From contig OZ242367.1 of NCBI GenBank assembly GCA_965209015.1, positions 682,001-746,000 on the forward strand: a DNA stretch of 64,000 bases, read 5' to 3'. Below the pieces are notes generated by a model that worked only from the letters and a program-made list of their open reading frames with translations, was not told the origin of the DNA and ran no database searches. How positions within the stretch are numbered: the first letter of the stretch is position 1; every line of letters starts with the position of its first letter. A program made the translations under genes and the position numbers. The DNA comes from Bin80 sp965209015. GTDB lineage: Bacteria; Bacteroidota; Rhodothermia; Rhodothermales; Bin80. Positions 54,344 to 63,408 of the stretch are shown here, in pieces.

Positions 54344-55087
54344 TTAGAAATTCCCCAGAAGGCTTGGATCCACATAGCCTTGGACTCCATTGGGTAGACG
54401 GACTTCCGTGCCGGTGGTAGATTCGTTAATACGCTTGACAATAACTCCTTCCGGTATCTCAATACTTTCAGTCTGGGTGGTCAGTACTGTGGGCTCAAGT
54501 ATAGAAGCACCATGGATTGAGTTACGCTCACCAGAAATCACTGCTGCAATAATTAATAGCAAAAGCCCGGTTGCAAATACTCCGGTACGGGCACGGCGGT
54601 GCCAGTTGTTTCGCGTTTTGGTCCAAAGGAAATGGGCAAACAGAAGACAGGCAATCAAGTAGAGGCTAACTCCGGCAATCAAAAATGGAGTAGCAGTATA
54701 CTGGCCGAATAAACGGTCCCACCATACCCGCCAAAATGGGGTAGGAAGTTCCGAGAATGGACTCTGAACTCTTGCCTCAACGATTTGGATGTTATGCACG
54801 AGTTGAGGATCATCCCCCAGTAATCGACGAGCACTCTCATAATACTGAATCGCCTCGCCGATCTCATCCATTCGGAAATACGCACTGGCAAGATTATGGT
54901 AGACCGCACCACTCACATAGCCTGTCTCGGGGACAGCATGGTAGAGACGGATCGCCTCTTCATAGGCACCCGACTCAACGAGTTGATTTGCCTCATCAAA
55001 GATGCGAAGTGCATCTTCTAACAACTGTGCATATGTCATCCCCGAACAGGTCAGGAATATGAATGTCAGAGCAATACAGAATTTCAT
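54344..55087 (-). CDS. batE: BatE: TPR protein with SH3-like end
   Basis: 247 residues: signal peptide (MKFCIALTFIFLTCSGMTYAQ), TPR-type helices (residues about 25-105; AVYHNLASAYFRMDEIGEAIQYYESARRLL in two helices), two membrane helices (about 135-155 and 165-190) and a C-terminal bacterial SH3-like segment ending EVRLPNGVQGYVDPSLLGNF. This matches BatE, the last gene of the aerotolerance-related bat operon of Bacteroidota. Start overlaps the batD stop by 4 bases. Confidence 0.85.
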   Translation of the reverse strand: MKFCIALTFIFLTCSGMTYAQLLEDALRIFDEANQLVESGAYEEAIRLYHAVPETGYVSGAVYHNLASAYFRMDEIGEAIQYYESARRLLGDDPQLVHNIQIVEARVQSPFSELPTPFWRVWWDRLFGQYTATPFLIAGVSLYLIACLLFAHFLWTKTRNNWHRRARTGVFATGLLLLIIAAVISGERNSIHGASILEPTVLTTQTESIEIPEGVIVKRINESTTGTEVRLPNGVQGYVDPSLLGNF

Positions 55088-56913
55088 GGGGAGACCGACT
55101 CAATTTCGTTGGCGATTGAGCTTAATAGGTAGCTTGCTTGGATAAGATGTTCTTCCATTTGAGCGCTGTCAGGAGGAATCGGTGCAAACCGTGCAGCATC
55201 ACAGGCATCAAGAAATCCCATCAGTTCTGCTTGTTTGTTTGCAGAAAGTCCAGCTTCCCCCAGTAGTTTAGTAAGCTGTATTCTGGTAAGGCCCCGTTCA
55301 TTGATATTCAAGCGATTTCCTAAGAAGCCGAGTACAGCCTGTTCAAGTGCGGCATAAAATTGATCGGGATCTCCGACCGCAAGAAGTTTTTTTGCGTTTT
55401 TAAGATGCTTACGAGCCAAGGGATGGGCTTTTCTATTTCTAGCCCAAGCTGTATCCGTAGTGAGCCGAGTAACTCGTTGCCTCAATAAAACTGTGATACA
55501 GAGTCCAACTAAGGGAATAAGGAGTAAGAGGTAAAACCAAGTCGTGCGATACAGAGGATTATTTTGGATAGCAATCCATCTGGCATCACGTTTCAGAACA
55601 GCAATGTCGTCTACAGGGAATCCAGAAGCGGTGGACGTAACTGCAACGGAGGTAGGAGCCGTACCCGTGATCGTAATAGGATCCAAAGCAATTGAACGCA
55701 CCACATAATCTTCCTTTGAGGGATCAAAGAAAACAAATCGAATGGGAGGAATCTGGAATGTCCCGTTTGAGCGGGGGATCATCAGCCATGTGAATGTCTT
55801 TTTTCCACGAATTATAGTTCCATTTTCGGTTTTTGAGGAATTAACCTCTGGATCATAGACCTCAAAAATGCCGGGAGGATCAATCAACGGAGTTTCGATC
55901 AGTGCAATATTTCCAACCCCTTCAACCTCGGCGGTGAGTTGCAATGCTTCGCCCACTTCCAATTCGTTTTTGCTTAGCTCGGCACGTAATGAATACTGTC
56001 CCACAGCACCCATGAATCCGTCTGGTGCGCCAGAGGGTAAGTCCTTAGATCGGATGTTCAGGGTAGGAGACGTACGTTCTACCAGTGTGTGGGAGCGAGA
56101 GAAAAGTGGAGACCTGAATGGATCCATATCGGGAGATTGTACCTCTACCGCAATTTTTAGCGGATCAATTGCAAGATCGCCGGGGCGTGTAGGAAATACA
56201 GCAACACGGCGGATCGAAATTGCTTGGTAGCGGATTCCATTTTCGATTACTACTTCGGGGATTGGGTTGTCAGGGAGTTTGAGATCTTCACGCCAGAAAC
56301 CTTCTGCATCCCATGAATCTGCTAAGCGAGTATTTCGGGGAAGGGTCCCTGGACGGAAAAATAATTTATAGTCAAGAGTAACTTGCTCATTCTGATAAGC
56401 CTCCTGATTACTTTGACTCGCGCGAATAAAAATGTCCTGCTCCGTTACCTCTGGGGGGGCTGCTGCGGGGTTCGGATCATCAAAAAGGCTGAATCCCCCA
56501 AACGGAGAGCGTCGTCTACGTTGAGGTCGTTGTGCCTGAGGGACAACTGTTACCGCAACAGGAGGTACACTGTAGCTTTCTCCCCCAATGATCACGGTAG
56601 CCCCCAAGATACGGGTCTCTCCTTCTTTCTCAGGTCTATAGCGCCAGGTATAGCTGACGCTTCGGGATACCTGACCATTTATAATGGACATGCTTGTCCC
56701 GCGCGAGGCAGTATTTGATACCAACACAAGTCCTTCTGCATCAGGGGGGCTTGGGGTGTCAATCTCGGACGCATTCGCTTCAGAGATCTCCAACGTGTAT
56801 GCCACGGTTTCCTGTGTTCCAATCGTAGGTGACGAAACCAACCCTGAGACCGTTTGTGCACCTGAATCGGGGATCAGTAAGGCAAGCCCCAGCAAAAGGA
56901 AAAGAGAGCGCAT
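55084..56913 (-). CDS. batD: BatD: large periplasmic beta-domain protein
   Basis: 609 residues: signal peptide (LFLLLGLALLIPDSGAQ), repeated beta-sandwich-like regions including VSYTWRYRPEKEGETRI and FTWLMIPRSNGTFQIPPIRFVFFDP, which are BatD/oxygen-tolerance family signatures, one membrane helix at about residues 455-475 (TTWFYLLLLIPLVGLCITVLL) and a cytoplasmic helical tail. Bat proteins were linked to oxygen tolerance in Bacteroides and may form a membrane complex with MoxR-type chaperones. Start is 5 bases after the batC stop. Confidence 0.88.
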   Translation of the reverse strand: MRSLFLLLGLALLIPDSGAQTVSGLVSSPTIGTQETVAYTLEISEANASEIDTPSPPDAEGLVLVSNTASRGTSMSIINGQVSRSVSYTWRYRPEKEGETRILGATVIIGGESYSVPPVAVTVVPQAQRPQRRRRSPFGGFSLFDDPNPAAAPPEVTEQDIFIRASQSNQEAYQNEQVTLDYKLFFRPGTLPRNTRLADSWDAEGFWREDLKLPDNPIPEVVIENGIRYQAISIRRVAVFPTRPGDLAIDPLKIAVEVQSPDMDPFRSPLFSRSHTLVERTSPTLNIRSKDLPSGAPDGFMGAVGQYSLRAELSKNELEVGEALQLTAEVEGVGNIALIETPLIDPPGIFEVYDPEVNSSKTENGTIIRGKKTFTWLMIPRSNGTFQIPPIRFVFFDPSKEDYVVRSIALDPITITGTAPTSVAVTSTASGFPVDDIAVLKRDARWIAIQNNPLYRTTWFYLLLLIPLVGLCITVLLRQRVTRLTTDTAWARNRKAHPLARKHLKNAKKLLAVGDPDQFYAALEQAVLGFLGNRLNINERGLTRIQLTKLLGEAGLSANKQAELMGFLDACDAARFAPIPPDSAQMEEHLIQASYLLSSIANEIESVSP

Positions 56914-56918
56914 GGGGT

Positions 56919-57695
56919 TTACCAGTCTTTGGCTACTCGTCGGGGACGTGCTTCTACTCTCTGTATTTCTCGCAACAGTTCCTCTTCTTCATTTTCTAGC
57001 GCTTCCAGAATGCGCTCAGCTTGTTCACGTGTTAGGGGGGCTACCTGCTGCTGATTCTGGTCTCCTGTGTCTTGTTGTTCTTCTCCAGGCTGCTGTTGGT
57101 TGTTCTCCTCTGAATTTTCGCCCTGATTATTTTCTTGGTCTTGATTTTGTTCGTCTTGATCACCGTTGTTCTCTTGTTCGTCCTCTTGCTCTTCGTTCTG
57201 GTTTTCTTCTTGTTCCTCGTTATCGTCTGAATCCTGTTCTTGATCCTGTTCTTGGAGCTGTCTCCTTACGAATTCATAATTAAACTTAGCATCTTCATCA
57301 TTTGGATCAGATAGTAAAGCGGTCTGGTAGAACTCTAGGGCGCGTTCTAACTGCTGAGTGGTAAATGCATTATTCCCGGCATTGAATGCTGCCCGGGCGA
57401 CCGCATCATCGTTGGGAGCCGAAGCGAGGGCTTGGTCAAAGGCAAGACTGGCTTCCTCAAAATTCTCTTGCCGATGAAGACTTAGTCCTAAATTATTCTG
57501 GAGACCGTGATAAATCTTGTCCGATTGATTGGAGGGCTGATAGGATGAGAGGCCCTCCTGGTATGCAGAAGTTGCCTCATCATATTGTTCCTGTTTCAGA
57601 TGATCATTGCCGTCTCTACCGTATTTCTTCGGGGTAGATCCTGAAACGATCTGCGCAGAAACGAGAAAAATTCCCAGAATTGCAGTAAGTGTCAT
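56919..57695 (-). CDS. batC: BatC: TPR protein with Gln/Glu/Asn-rich tail
   Basis: 258 residues: short N-terminal hydrophobic signal (LTAILGIFLVSAQIV), TPR helices at 25-130 (QEGLSSYQ, GLSLHRQENFEEASLAFDQAL, LEFYQTALLSDPNDEDAKFNYEFV), then ~75 residues made almost only of Glu, Gln, Asn and Asp (EEQEENQNEEQEDEQENNGD and on), and a basic end. The acidic low-complexity stretch is typical of BatC and probably a flexible spacer in the periplasm. It is placed between batB and batD. Confidence 0.85.
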   Translation of the reverse strand: MTLTAILGIFLVSAQIVSGSTPKKYGRDGNDHLKQEQYDEATSAYQEGLSSYQPSNQSDKIYHGLQNNLGLSLHRQENFEEASLAFDQALASAPNDDAVARAAFNAGNNAFTTQQLERALEFYQTALLSDPNDEDAKFNYEFVRRQLQEQDQEQDSDDNEEQEENQNEEQEDEQENNGDQDEQNQDQENNQGENSEENNQQQPGEEQQDTGDQNQQQVAPLTREQAERILEALENEEEELLREIQRVEARPRRVAKDW

Positions 57696-57704
57696 CTTGT
57701 TCGT

Positions 57705-58739
57705 TTATCCATCGTTACGTGATGCAGGGCCTCGGCGGACTGTAATGATCCCATCAAGAATGAACAACAATAATGCCATTGCAAGGGGCCATTGATACTT
57801 CAGATCGTAGTCCTCAAACTCATCCTCAGCCAAGGTAAGTTGGTCTAATTGCTCAAGTGCGGGGATCAATTTGGAAAGGGAACTGGATGTTTGGGCAACC
57901 TGGAAATAGGCACCTCCTTTACTCAGTTCCTTTAGCCCGGCCTCTTCCATCCGTGAGTAAATAATCTGTCCTTCCAGATCCCGTTTGTAACCGGTTCGTT
58001 GTCCATTTGTGTTATACACCGGGATGGGCGCCCCATCCATACCTCCAACTCCTGCAGCAAATAGGGTGATTCCTGCATTTCGTGCAGTTGACAGGACATT
58101 GTCCAATTCTTCAATATGATTTTCCCCATCAGACACAACTAAAAGTGCTTTTGACCTTGTCGTTTCCGTGTCTATACTTGCCGACGGGGCATCAAATGAC
58201 TGAACTGCCATCTGAATTGCTGCACTAAAATCGGTTCCGGGAGTCGGGATCAGGTCAGGATTGGCAACATCCAGAAACAGTCGTACTGCACTATAATCCG
58301 TGGTCAGAGGGCACTGAATGAAGGCGTCCCCTGCAAAAATTATCAGTCCAACGCGGTCTCCTCGTAATTCTCCGAGGAGTCGTTTGATTTCATTACGTGC
58401 TCGGCCAAGACGATTCGGTGCCACATCTTCGGCCAGCATAGATGCCGACACATCAAGTGCGATCACAAGATCAATACCCTCCCGCTTAACTTCTCGTAGT
58501 TGCGTGCCAATTTGGGGGCCTGCGACCGAAAGTGCTAACAGAGCAACTGCAGTAGCCATGAGGGAAGCTTTGTAGCGCCTTCGTCGTCCGCTGACTCTAC
58601 TACAGAGCTTCCGAACGAGAGATATGCTACCAAACCGGGCCTGTAATGTGCGACGTCTCCACGCCGCATAGAGACTGAGCGTGATCACAAGAGGCACAGC
58701 CCAAAGGGTCCAAAGAAGTGACTCATACAGCCATGCCAT
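57705..58739 (-). CDS. batB: BatB: membrane-bound von Willebrand factor A protein
   Basis: 344 residues: N-terminal and C-terminal membrane helices with a VWA domain between. The metal-ion-dependent adhesion site is seen as VIALDVSASMLAED (DxSxS), followed by LIIFAGDAFIQCPLTTDY and LLVVSDGENH. The conserved MLAEDVAPNRL stretch matches Bat-type VWA proteins. Its ATG overlaps the stop of batA by one base. Confidence 0.9.
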   Translation of the reverse strand: MAWLYESLLWTLWAVPLVITLSLYAAWRRRTLQARFGSISLVRKLCSRVSGRRRRYKASLMATAVALLALSVAGPQIGTQLREVKREGIDLVIALDVSASMLAEDVAPNRLGRARNEIKRLLGELRGDRVGLIIFAGDAFIQCPLTTDYSAVRLFLDVANPDLIPTPGTDFSAAIQMAVQSFDAPSASIDTETTRSKALLVVSDGENHIEELDNVLSTARNAGITLFAAGVGGMDGAPIPVYNTNGQRTGYKRDLEGQIIYSRMEEAGLKELSKGGAYFQVAQTSSSLSKLIPALEQLDQLTLAEDEFEDYDLKYQWPLAMALLLFILDGIITVRRGPASRNDG

Positions 58740-59722
58740 TACGGAAAGCGTCTCAAAAGGGTGGTAGTTAAAAGAATTTCAATCAGTACCAGAATTAGAG
58801 CTGGAAATAAAAAACGAATGTAACGCTCCTCATAGTCTGTATATATACGAGTTTCGATCTCAGACTTTTCCAATTCACCAATCTGGGCATAAATCTCTCG
58901 TAGTGCTTCCTCATTTGTGGCTCGAAAGTATTGTCCTCCAGTTCCTTTGGATATGGATTGAAGCATATCTTCATCAATTTCAACAGGTACCATTTGGCGC
59001 TGTCTACCTCCAAAGGGGCGATCCACCACGAAGGGGGCCTCTCCATAGGCACCGACTCCGATCGCGTAAATACGAACCCCAAGAGTCGCAGCAACCTCAG
59101 ATGCCGTGACTGGATCAATTTCTCCACGATTATTTTGACCATCCGTAAGTAGGATGATGACCTTACTTTCTGCAACGGTATCCTTGATCCGGTTCACCGC
59201 GGTAGCTAAGGCAGTGCCAATCGCTGTACCATCCTGAATGATCCCAACCTCAACTTCGCTAAGCATCCGTTGCAAGAATTGATAATCAAGGGTCAGGGGT
59301 GCTTGGGTGTATGCCTTAGCAGCAAAGACAATCAGTCCAATTCGATCAGACACTCGCCCATCAATAAACTCGGAGGCAACTTCACGGGCAGCCTCAAAGC
59401 GGTTCGGACTAAAGTCCTCTGCTCGCATACTAGTTGACGTATCCAGAACAAGCACAATATCAACACCCTCCGCGTATCTTTCCTGCGTTACTTCTCGAAC
59501 TTGGGGTCGGGCAAGTGCCAGAATACACAGAACCATCGTCCCCGCTCGAAGGAGAGGGGGTAAGATTGACGCATATACGCGGAATCCATAGGGAACATCC
59601 TTCACCGCCTTTACATTACTGAAAATAAGGCCGGGAATGTGTCGCCTACGGAACCAGATCAAGAGCCCATAGACTGGAACCAGAATAAGGAGAAATAGCC
59701 ACTGAGGCTGAGCAAATTCCAT
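58739..59722 (-). CDS. batA: BatA: membrane-bound von Willebrand factor A protein
   Basis: 327 residues: N-terminal helix (WLFLLILVPVYGLLIWF), second helix (LLRAGTMVLCILALA), a VWA domain with VLVLDTSTSMRAED (DxSxS) and LIVFAAKAYTQAPLT, VIILLTDGQNNRG, and a C-terminal helix (FLFPALILVLIEILLTTTLL). It is the first gene of the visible bat operon. In most genomes a MoxR AAA ATPase and a DUF58 gene lie directly upstream; here the 1 kb upstream has no gene. Confidence 0.9.
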   Translation of the reverse strand: MEFAQPQWLFLLILVPVYGLLIWFRRRHIPGLIFSNVKAVKDVPYGFRVYASILPPLLRAGTMVLCILALARPQVREVTQERYAEGVDIVLVLDTSTSMRAEDFSPNRFEAAREVASEFIDGRVSDRIGLIVFAAKAYTQAPLTLDYQFLQRMLSEVEVGIIQDGTAIGTALATAVNRIKDTVAESKVIILLTDGQNNRGEIDPVTASEVAATLGVRIYAIGVGAYGEAPFVVDRPFGGRQRQMVPVEIDEDMLQSISKGTGGQYFRATNEEALREIYAQIGELEKSEIETRIYTDYEERYIRFLFPALILVLIEILLTTTLLRRFP

Positions 59723-60762
59723 TATTGCAGGAGATTCTTACAAGGAAAGCAATTCGCAACTGGAACTGCCGTAACTCACACTAGACAGAACTGGAATAGT
59801 AGCGGATCAGAGCAAAAATGGTGCAAGATAGCGAATAACGAATAGAATCATTCCGGGTTCGCAGATTTTCAAGAAATTGCCCGAGATTCAAGCGAGAGTA
59901 CGCGTTTTGATCCCTATGGTTAGGATGGGAATCAGTATTATCGTTAGTTGAGGCATTAAGCCTTACCTCTCTGATCCTACTCTTACCACATTTCTAATGA
60001 TTTTGACTCCCCTTCATAGCGCCATACGAGTCATCATGTGAGTCCCTTTGAGATCTTGATCATGATGTTCCCATTCCACCATAGAAGTACTTCAATATAG
60101 TTTTGAGAGGAATCCATTCTGACTAGAAAGATAATGATCACATCGGCAATGAATCTCTGACAAGACCAAGACACTGATGGACCGGTTGTTCAGCATCTGT
60201 GGGACGGGTAACCAGTGAACACCGGCAGGTAGTCGCTGATCCTAAGATCATATACCCGACAAGTATGATCGTAGTCACAATGGCAAACCCGAACCGAAAG
60301 GTACAGCAATAATGAATGACCAATATTAGTCAGCGGAGACATATTATGGATCTTGGATACATTTTGAGGTGCCACTAAGATGGCGAGTAACTTGCGAGTA
60401 CGCATCACCATGAGAGAGTAGTGTCGCCGAATGCGCAATTATTAGTGAGATGAAGAGAGTTGTAACCAAAGCAAACTGAGAGTAGCCAGTTGTGGAGGAC
60501 TGCCCAAGTAAACCTCTATCTCCATTTTCACATACCAATTAGGTGAGTGATCATGCAGGTAGCAATTATTGAGATGTCTGTGGGATCCGTATATTCTGGG
60601 ATCAAGTATTCGGAAGTGACGAACCCATTGAAGAGTGTGGTCGTTTTGAGGCACAAATCAGTATAATTAGTTTGGGGAGTGAATCCTTCAAGACCATTAC
60701 AGGTCACTAAAATATCTTAGTTCTTGGGCAATATTGCTTATTCGAAAAATAAATTATAGGAA
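59723..60762. other. 1-kb region without recognisable genes
   Basis: 1040 bases between divergent batA and the WD40 gene. Several overlapping minus-strand frames (e.g. 60138-60323, 60190-60438, 60442-60654) exist, but they contradict each other and have Cys/Ser/His-rich compositions unlike real proteins. Just before the WD40 start, AT-rich sequence with AAATTATAGG (60743-60752) may be part of a promoter. No remnant of moxR or DUF58 could be read. Confidence 0.45.
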
Positions 60763-62868
60763 ATGAAATATAGCGTTACTTTGCTGACCCTAATACTGAC
60801 AGCGTCTGTTTCTGGGCAACCACTTTGGACTGTGGAAGATGCTGGACATTTCCAATGGGTGAACTCCGTCGTTTTTTCTCCCGATGGCTCCCAGATGGCA
60901 TCCGCGTCAGCGGATCAAACGATTCGTTTGTGGGATGTGGAGTCTGGCAGTGAAGTACGCCGTTTCACGGGGCACGGAGATTGGGTGAACTCAGTCGCTT
61001 TTTCTCGGGATGGAACTCAGTTGGCTTCGGCCTCATCAGATAACACCGTTCGTATATGGGATGTGCTTACGGGGAACGAGGTTCAGCTCCTCACAGAACA
61101 TACAGCAACAGTTACTTCGGTGGCTTTTTCCCCAGACGGAACTCAGTTGGTCTCTGGATCCTGGGATAAGAACATTCTTTTATGGGATGTGGCCGAAGGA
61201 GCTGAGGTGCGCCGCTTCATGGGGCACACAGATTTCGTGTTATCGGTGGCTTTTTCCCCAGACGGAACTCGGTTAGCTTCTGCATCGTCGGATGCGACTG
61301 TTCGTCTTTGGGATGTGATCTCGGGGGAGCAGGTCCGCTCCTTTACCGGACACATAGGCGGGGTGAACACGGTTGCATTTTCTTCGGATGGAACTCGGCT
61401 GGTTTCTGGATCAGAAGATAATACGATTATCTTGTGGGATGTGGACTCTGGGGATGAGTTGGAGGTCATCACGGGATCCACAGCCTCGGTTGAATCGGTG
61501 GCTTTTTCTCCAGATGGGACTCGGCTGGTCTCTGGATCAAGCGATCATACCATTGTTCTGTGGGATTTAGTCTCATCGGGTAGAGTGCGCCTCTTCATAG
61601 GGCATACAGGGGAGGTTAATTCTGTTGATTTTTCTCCAGACGGGACTCGGCTGGTTTCTGGATCATGGGATTATAGTATTCGTCTCTGGGATATTGAATC
61701 TGGGAATGAGGTTGGACGTGTTCAAAGCCATACAGCCCAGATTTTTTCAGTGGCTCTTTCTCCAGATTCAAAGCAGTTAGCATCAGCTTCAAGGGATCAC
61801 TCCATTCGCCTGTGGGATGTTGCCACAGGGGATGAAGTCCGCCGCTTCCTGGGGCATCGAGCTAGTGTTAATTCGGTAGATTTTTCTCTGGACGGGACTC
61901 AGTTGGTTTCTGGATCAGACGATAGTAACATTTATTTGTGGGATGTAGCTACGGGGGATGCGGTGCGTCGTCTCATAGGGCATGCCGGACCGGTTACCTC
62001 TGTTGATTTTTCCCCAGACGGGACCCAAGTAGCTTCAGGATCATGGGATAATAGCGTTCGTCTTTGGGATGTAACAGCGGGAGAGGAGGTACGCTTATTT
62101 AGAGCACACCGAGATTGGGTAAACTCCTTGGCATTTTCTCCGGATGGGACTCGGCTGGTTTCTGGATCAGAAGATAACTCCATTATTTTGTGGGATATAG
62201 CCTCTGGGGATATAGTTCGCCGCTTCACCGAACACTTTGAATCCGTGAATTCTGTGGCATTTTCCCAAGATGGAACTCAGATCATTTCTGGGTCAAATGA
62301 TGCCAGCATTTTTTTGTGGGATATCTCTACGGGGGATGTGGTTCGCCGCTTCCCGGGGCATGGAGACTGGGTCACCACGGTAGCTTTTTCTTCCAGTGAG
62401 ACTCAGATCATTTCTGGATCATTTGATGGTACCATTCGCTTTTGGGATTTGGACTCAGGGGAGCAAATTAGTCGCTTTGACCATGGAAGCCGAGTTTATT
62501 CCATGGCTGTTTCCCGCGACGGACAGTTTCTTTCATCGGCCGGATGGGATGTGCTTGGTTTATGGGATGTCTCAACTATTGGATTACAGACAACTCCAGG
62601 GGAAATAGAGGTTCCGTTAAGTTTTGTGCACTATCCGAATCCCGTAGGGGCTGTCGCTAAGGTAGAATATTCACTTTTGAAACCGGGTCAGGTTCAGTTG
62701 TCGGTGTATGACCTTCTTGGGCGTGAGGTATCCATGCTACTGGATGCCATTCAGTCTGCCGGAGAGCACAGCTTGCAACTGAGCACTGAGACGCTTTCCG
62801 GTGGGATGTACTTCCTAAAGTTTGTTACCGATGATCAGCAGGTGACGAGGTCACTCATCGTGCGTTGA
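60763..62868 (+). CDS. Exported WD40-repeat protein (14 blades) with T9SS sorting domain
   Basis: 701 residues. Signal peptide MKYSVTLLTLILTASVSGQ, then 14 consecutive ~42-residue WD40 units of the form GHxxxVNSVAFSPDGTQLVSGSxDxTIxLWDVxSGxEVRRF (residues about 27-610), enough for two seven-bladed propellers, and a C-terminal T9SS type A domain (FVHYPNPVGAVAKVEYSL, VYDLLGREVSML, closing RSLIVR). Repeats 6, 8, 13 and 14 are the most degenerate. WD40 propellers are protein-binding scaffolds; export of one with a T9SS tag suggests a surface or secreted binding protein. A paralogue follows 540 bases downstream on the same strand. Confidence 0.9.
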   Translation: MKYSVTLLTLILTASVSGQPLWTVEDAGHFQWVNSVVFSPDGSQMASASADQTIRLWDVESGSEVRRFTGHGDWVNSVAFSRDGTQLASASSDNTVRIWDVLTGNEVQLLTEHTATVTSVAFSPDGTQLVSGSWDKNILLWDVAEGAEVRRFMGHTDFVLSVAFSPDGTRLASASSDATVRLWDVISGEQVRSFTGHIGGVNTVAFSSDGTRLVSGSEDNTIILWDVDSGDELEVITGSTASVESVAFSPDGTRLVSGSSDHTIVLWDLVSSGRVRLFIGHTGEVNSVDFSPDGTRLVSGSWDYSIRLWDIESGNEVGRVQSHTAQIFSVALSPDSKQLASASRDHSIRLWDVATGDEVRRFLGHRASVNSVDFSLDGTQLVSGSDDSNIYLWDVATGDAVRRLIGHAGPVTSVDFSPDGTQVASGSWDNSVRLWDVTAGEEVRLFRAHRDWVNSLAFSPDGTRLVSGSEDNSIILWDIASGDIVRRFTEHFESVNSVAFSQDGTQIISGSNDASIFLWDISTGDVVRRFPGHGDWVTTVAFSSSETQIISGSFDGTIRFWDLDSGEQISRFDHGSRVYSMAVSRDGQFLSSAGWDVLGLWDVSTIGLQTTPGEIEVPLSFVHYPNPVGAVAKVEYSLLKPGQVQLSVYDLLGREVSMLLDAIQSAGEHSLQLSTETLSGGMYFLKFVTDDQQVTRSLIVR
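60838..62580 (+). repeat. Tandem ~126-base WD40-encoding DNA repeats
   Basis: The 14 WD40 units are still similar at DNA level: stretches such as TTTTTCTCCAGACGGGACTC and GGTTTCTGGATCA recur every ~126 bases with few changes. This points to recent duplication, gene conversion or exchange between units. The downstream paralogue shares the same words. Confidence 0.75.
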
Positions 62869-63408
62869 TGCCAACGAATAGATCATGATAACAGGCCAGA
62901 CGGTTTCTGAATCCAAATGATCTACTAGTTTCGTTGGAGACTGAGTATGAGTTCATAGTTCACACGATGGAACAACCAAAATCAACCAGTAGCGCCCTAT
63001 CGCGTTTCTCCGCAGTATCTTCAGAACCATGGGAAGCCCATGTATCGTGTGTTGATGTATTAACTGATAGCCGATATCTGCGAATGTCAATCGTTAAGTA
63101 GAGCCAGACGAGTGTACCCAAAACGAACGTAGTGCAATTATGGACAATGCCGGCCATGAGCATTTCTGCATCTATATATCACACGCCAGTAGATGCAGGA
63201 TCAAGTAAATAGCAGTCTTTTAGGTATTCACTGGATCCAAATTTGTCAAGTCGTTCTCTATGCGGTGATCTATTCATTGAGGGTTAGACCTCCTTTGGAT
63301 GGAATAATCAGTATATTTGGGCGAAAGGGGGGATGAATCACGAGCTTCGCTAATCGAAACAATTCAAGCTCTTGGCGGGATTACTCATTCAAACATTTTC
63401 GTACAAAA
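62869..63408. other. Intergenic region between the WD40 paralogues
   Basis: 540 bases with no gene and no strong hairpin after the first WD40 stop. The final 40 bases are AT-rich and probably include the promoter of the second copy. It does not obviously repeat the sequence upstream of the first copy, so the duplication, if recent, did not include the leader. Confidence 0.4.

Noticed and set aside
60138..60654. Several minus-strand frames upstream of the WD40 gene
   Set aside because: They overlap each other in different frames and have Cys/His/Ser-rich random-like composition.
60838..62580. CRISPR-like spacing of repeats
   Set aside because: The ~126-base period is in frame and encodes WD40 units; it is a coding repeat.
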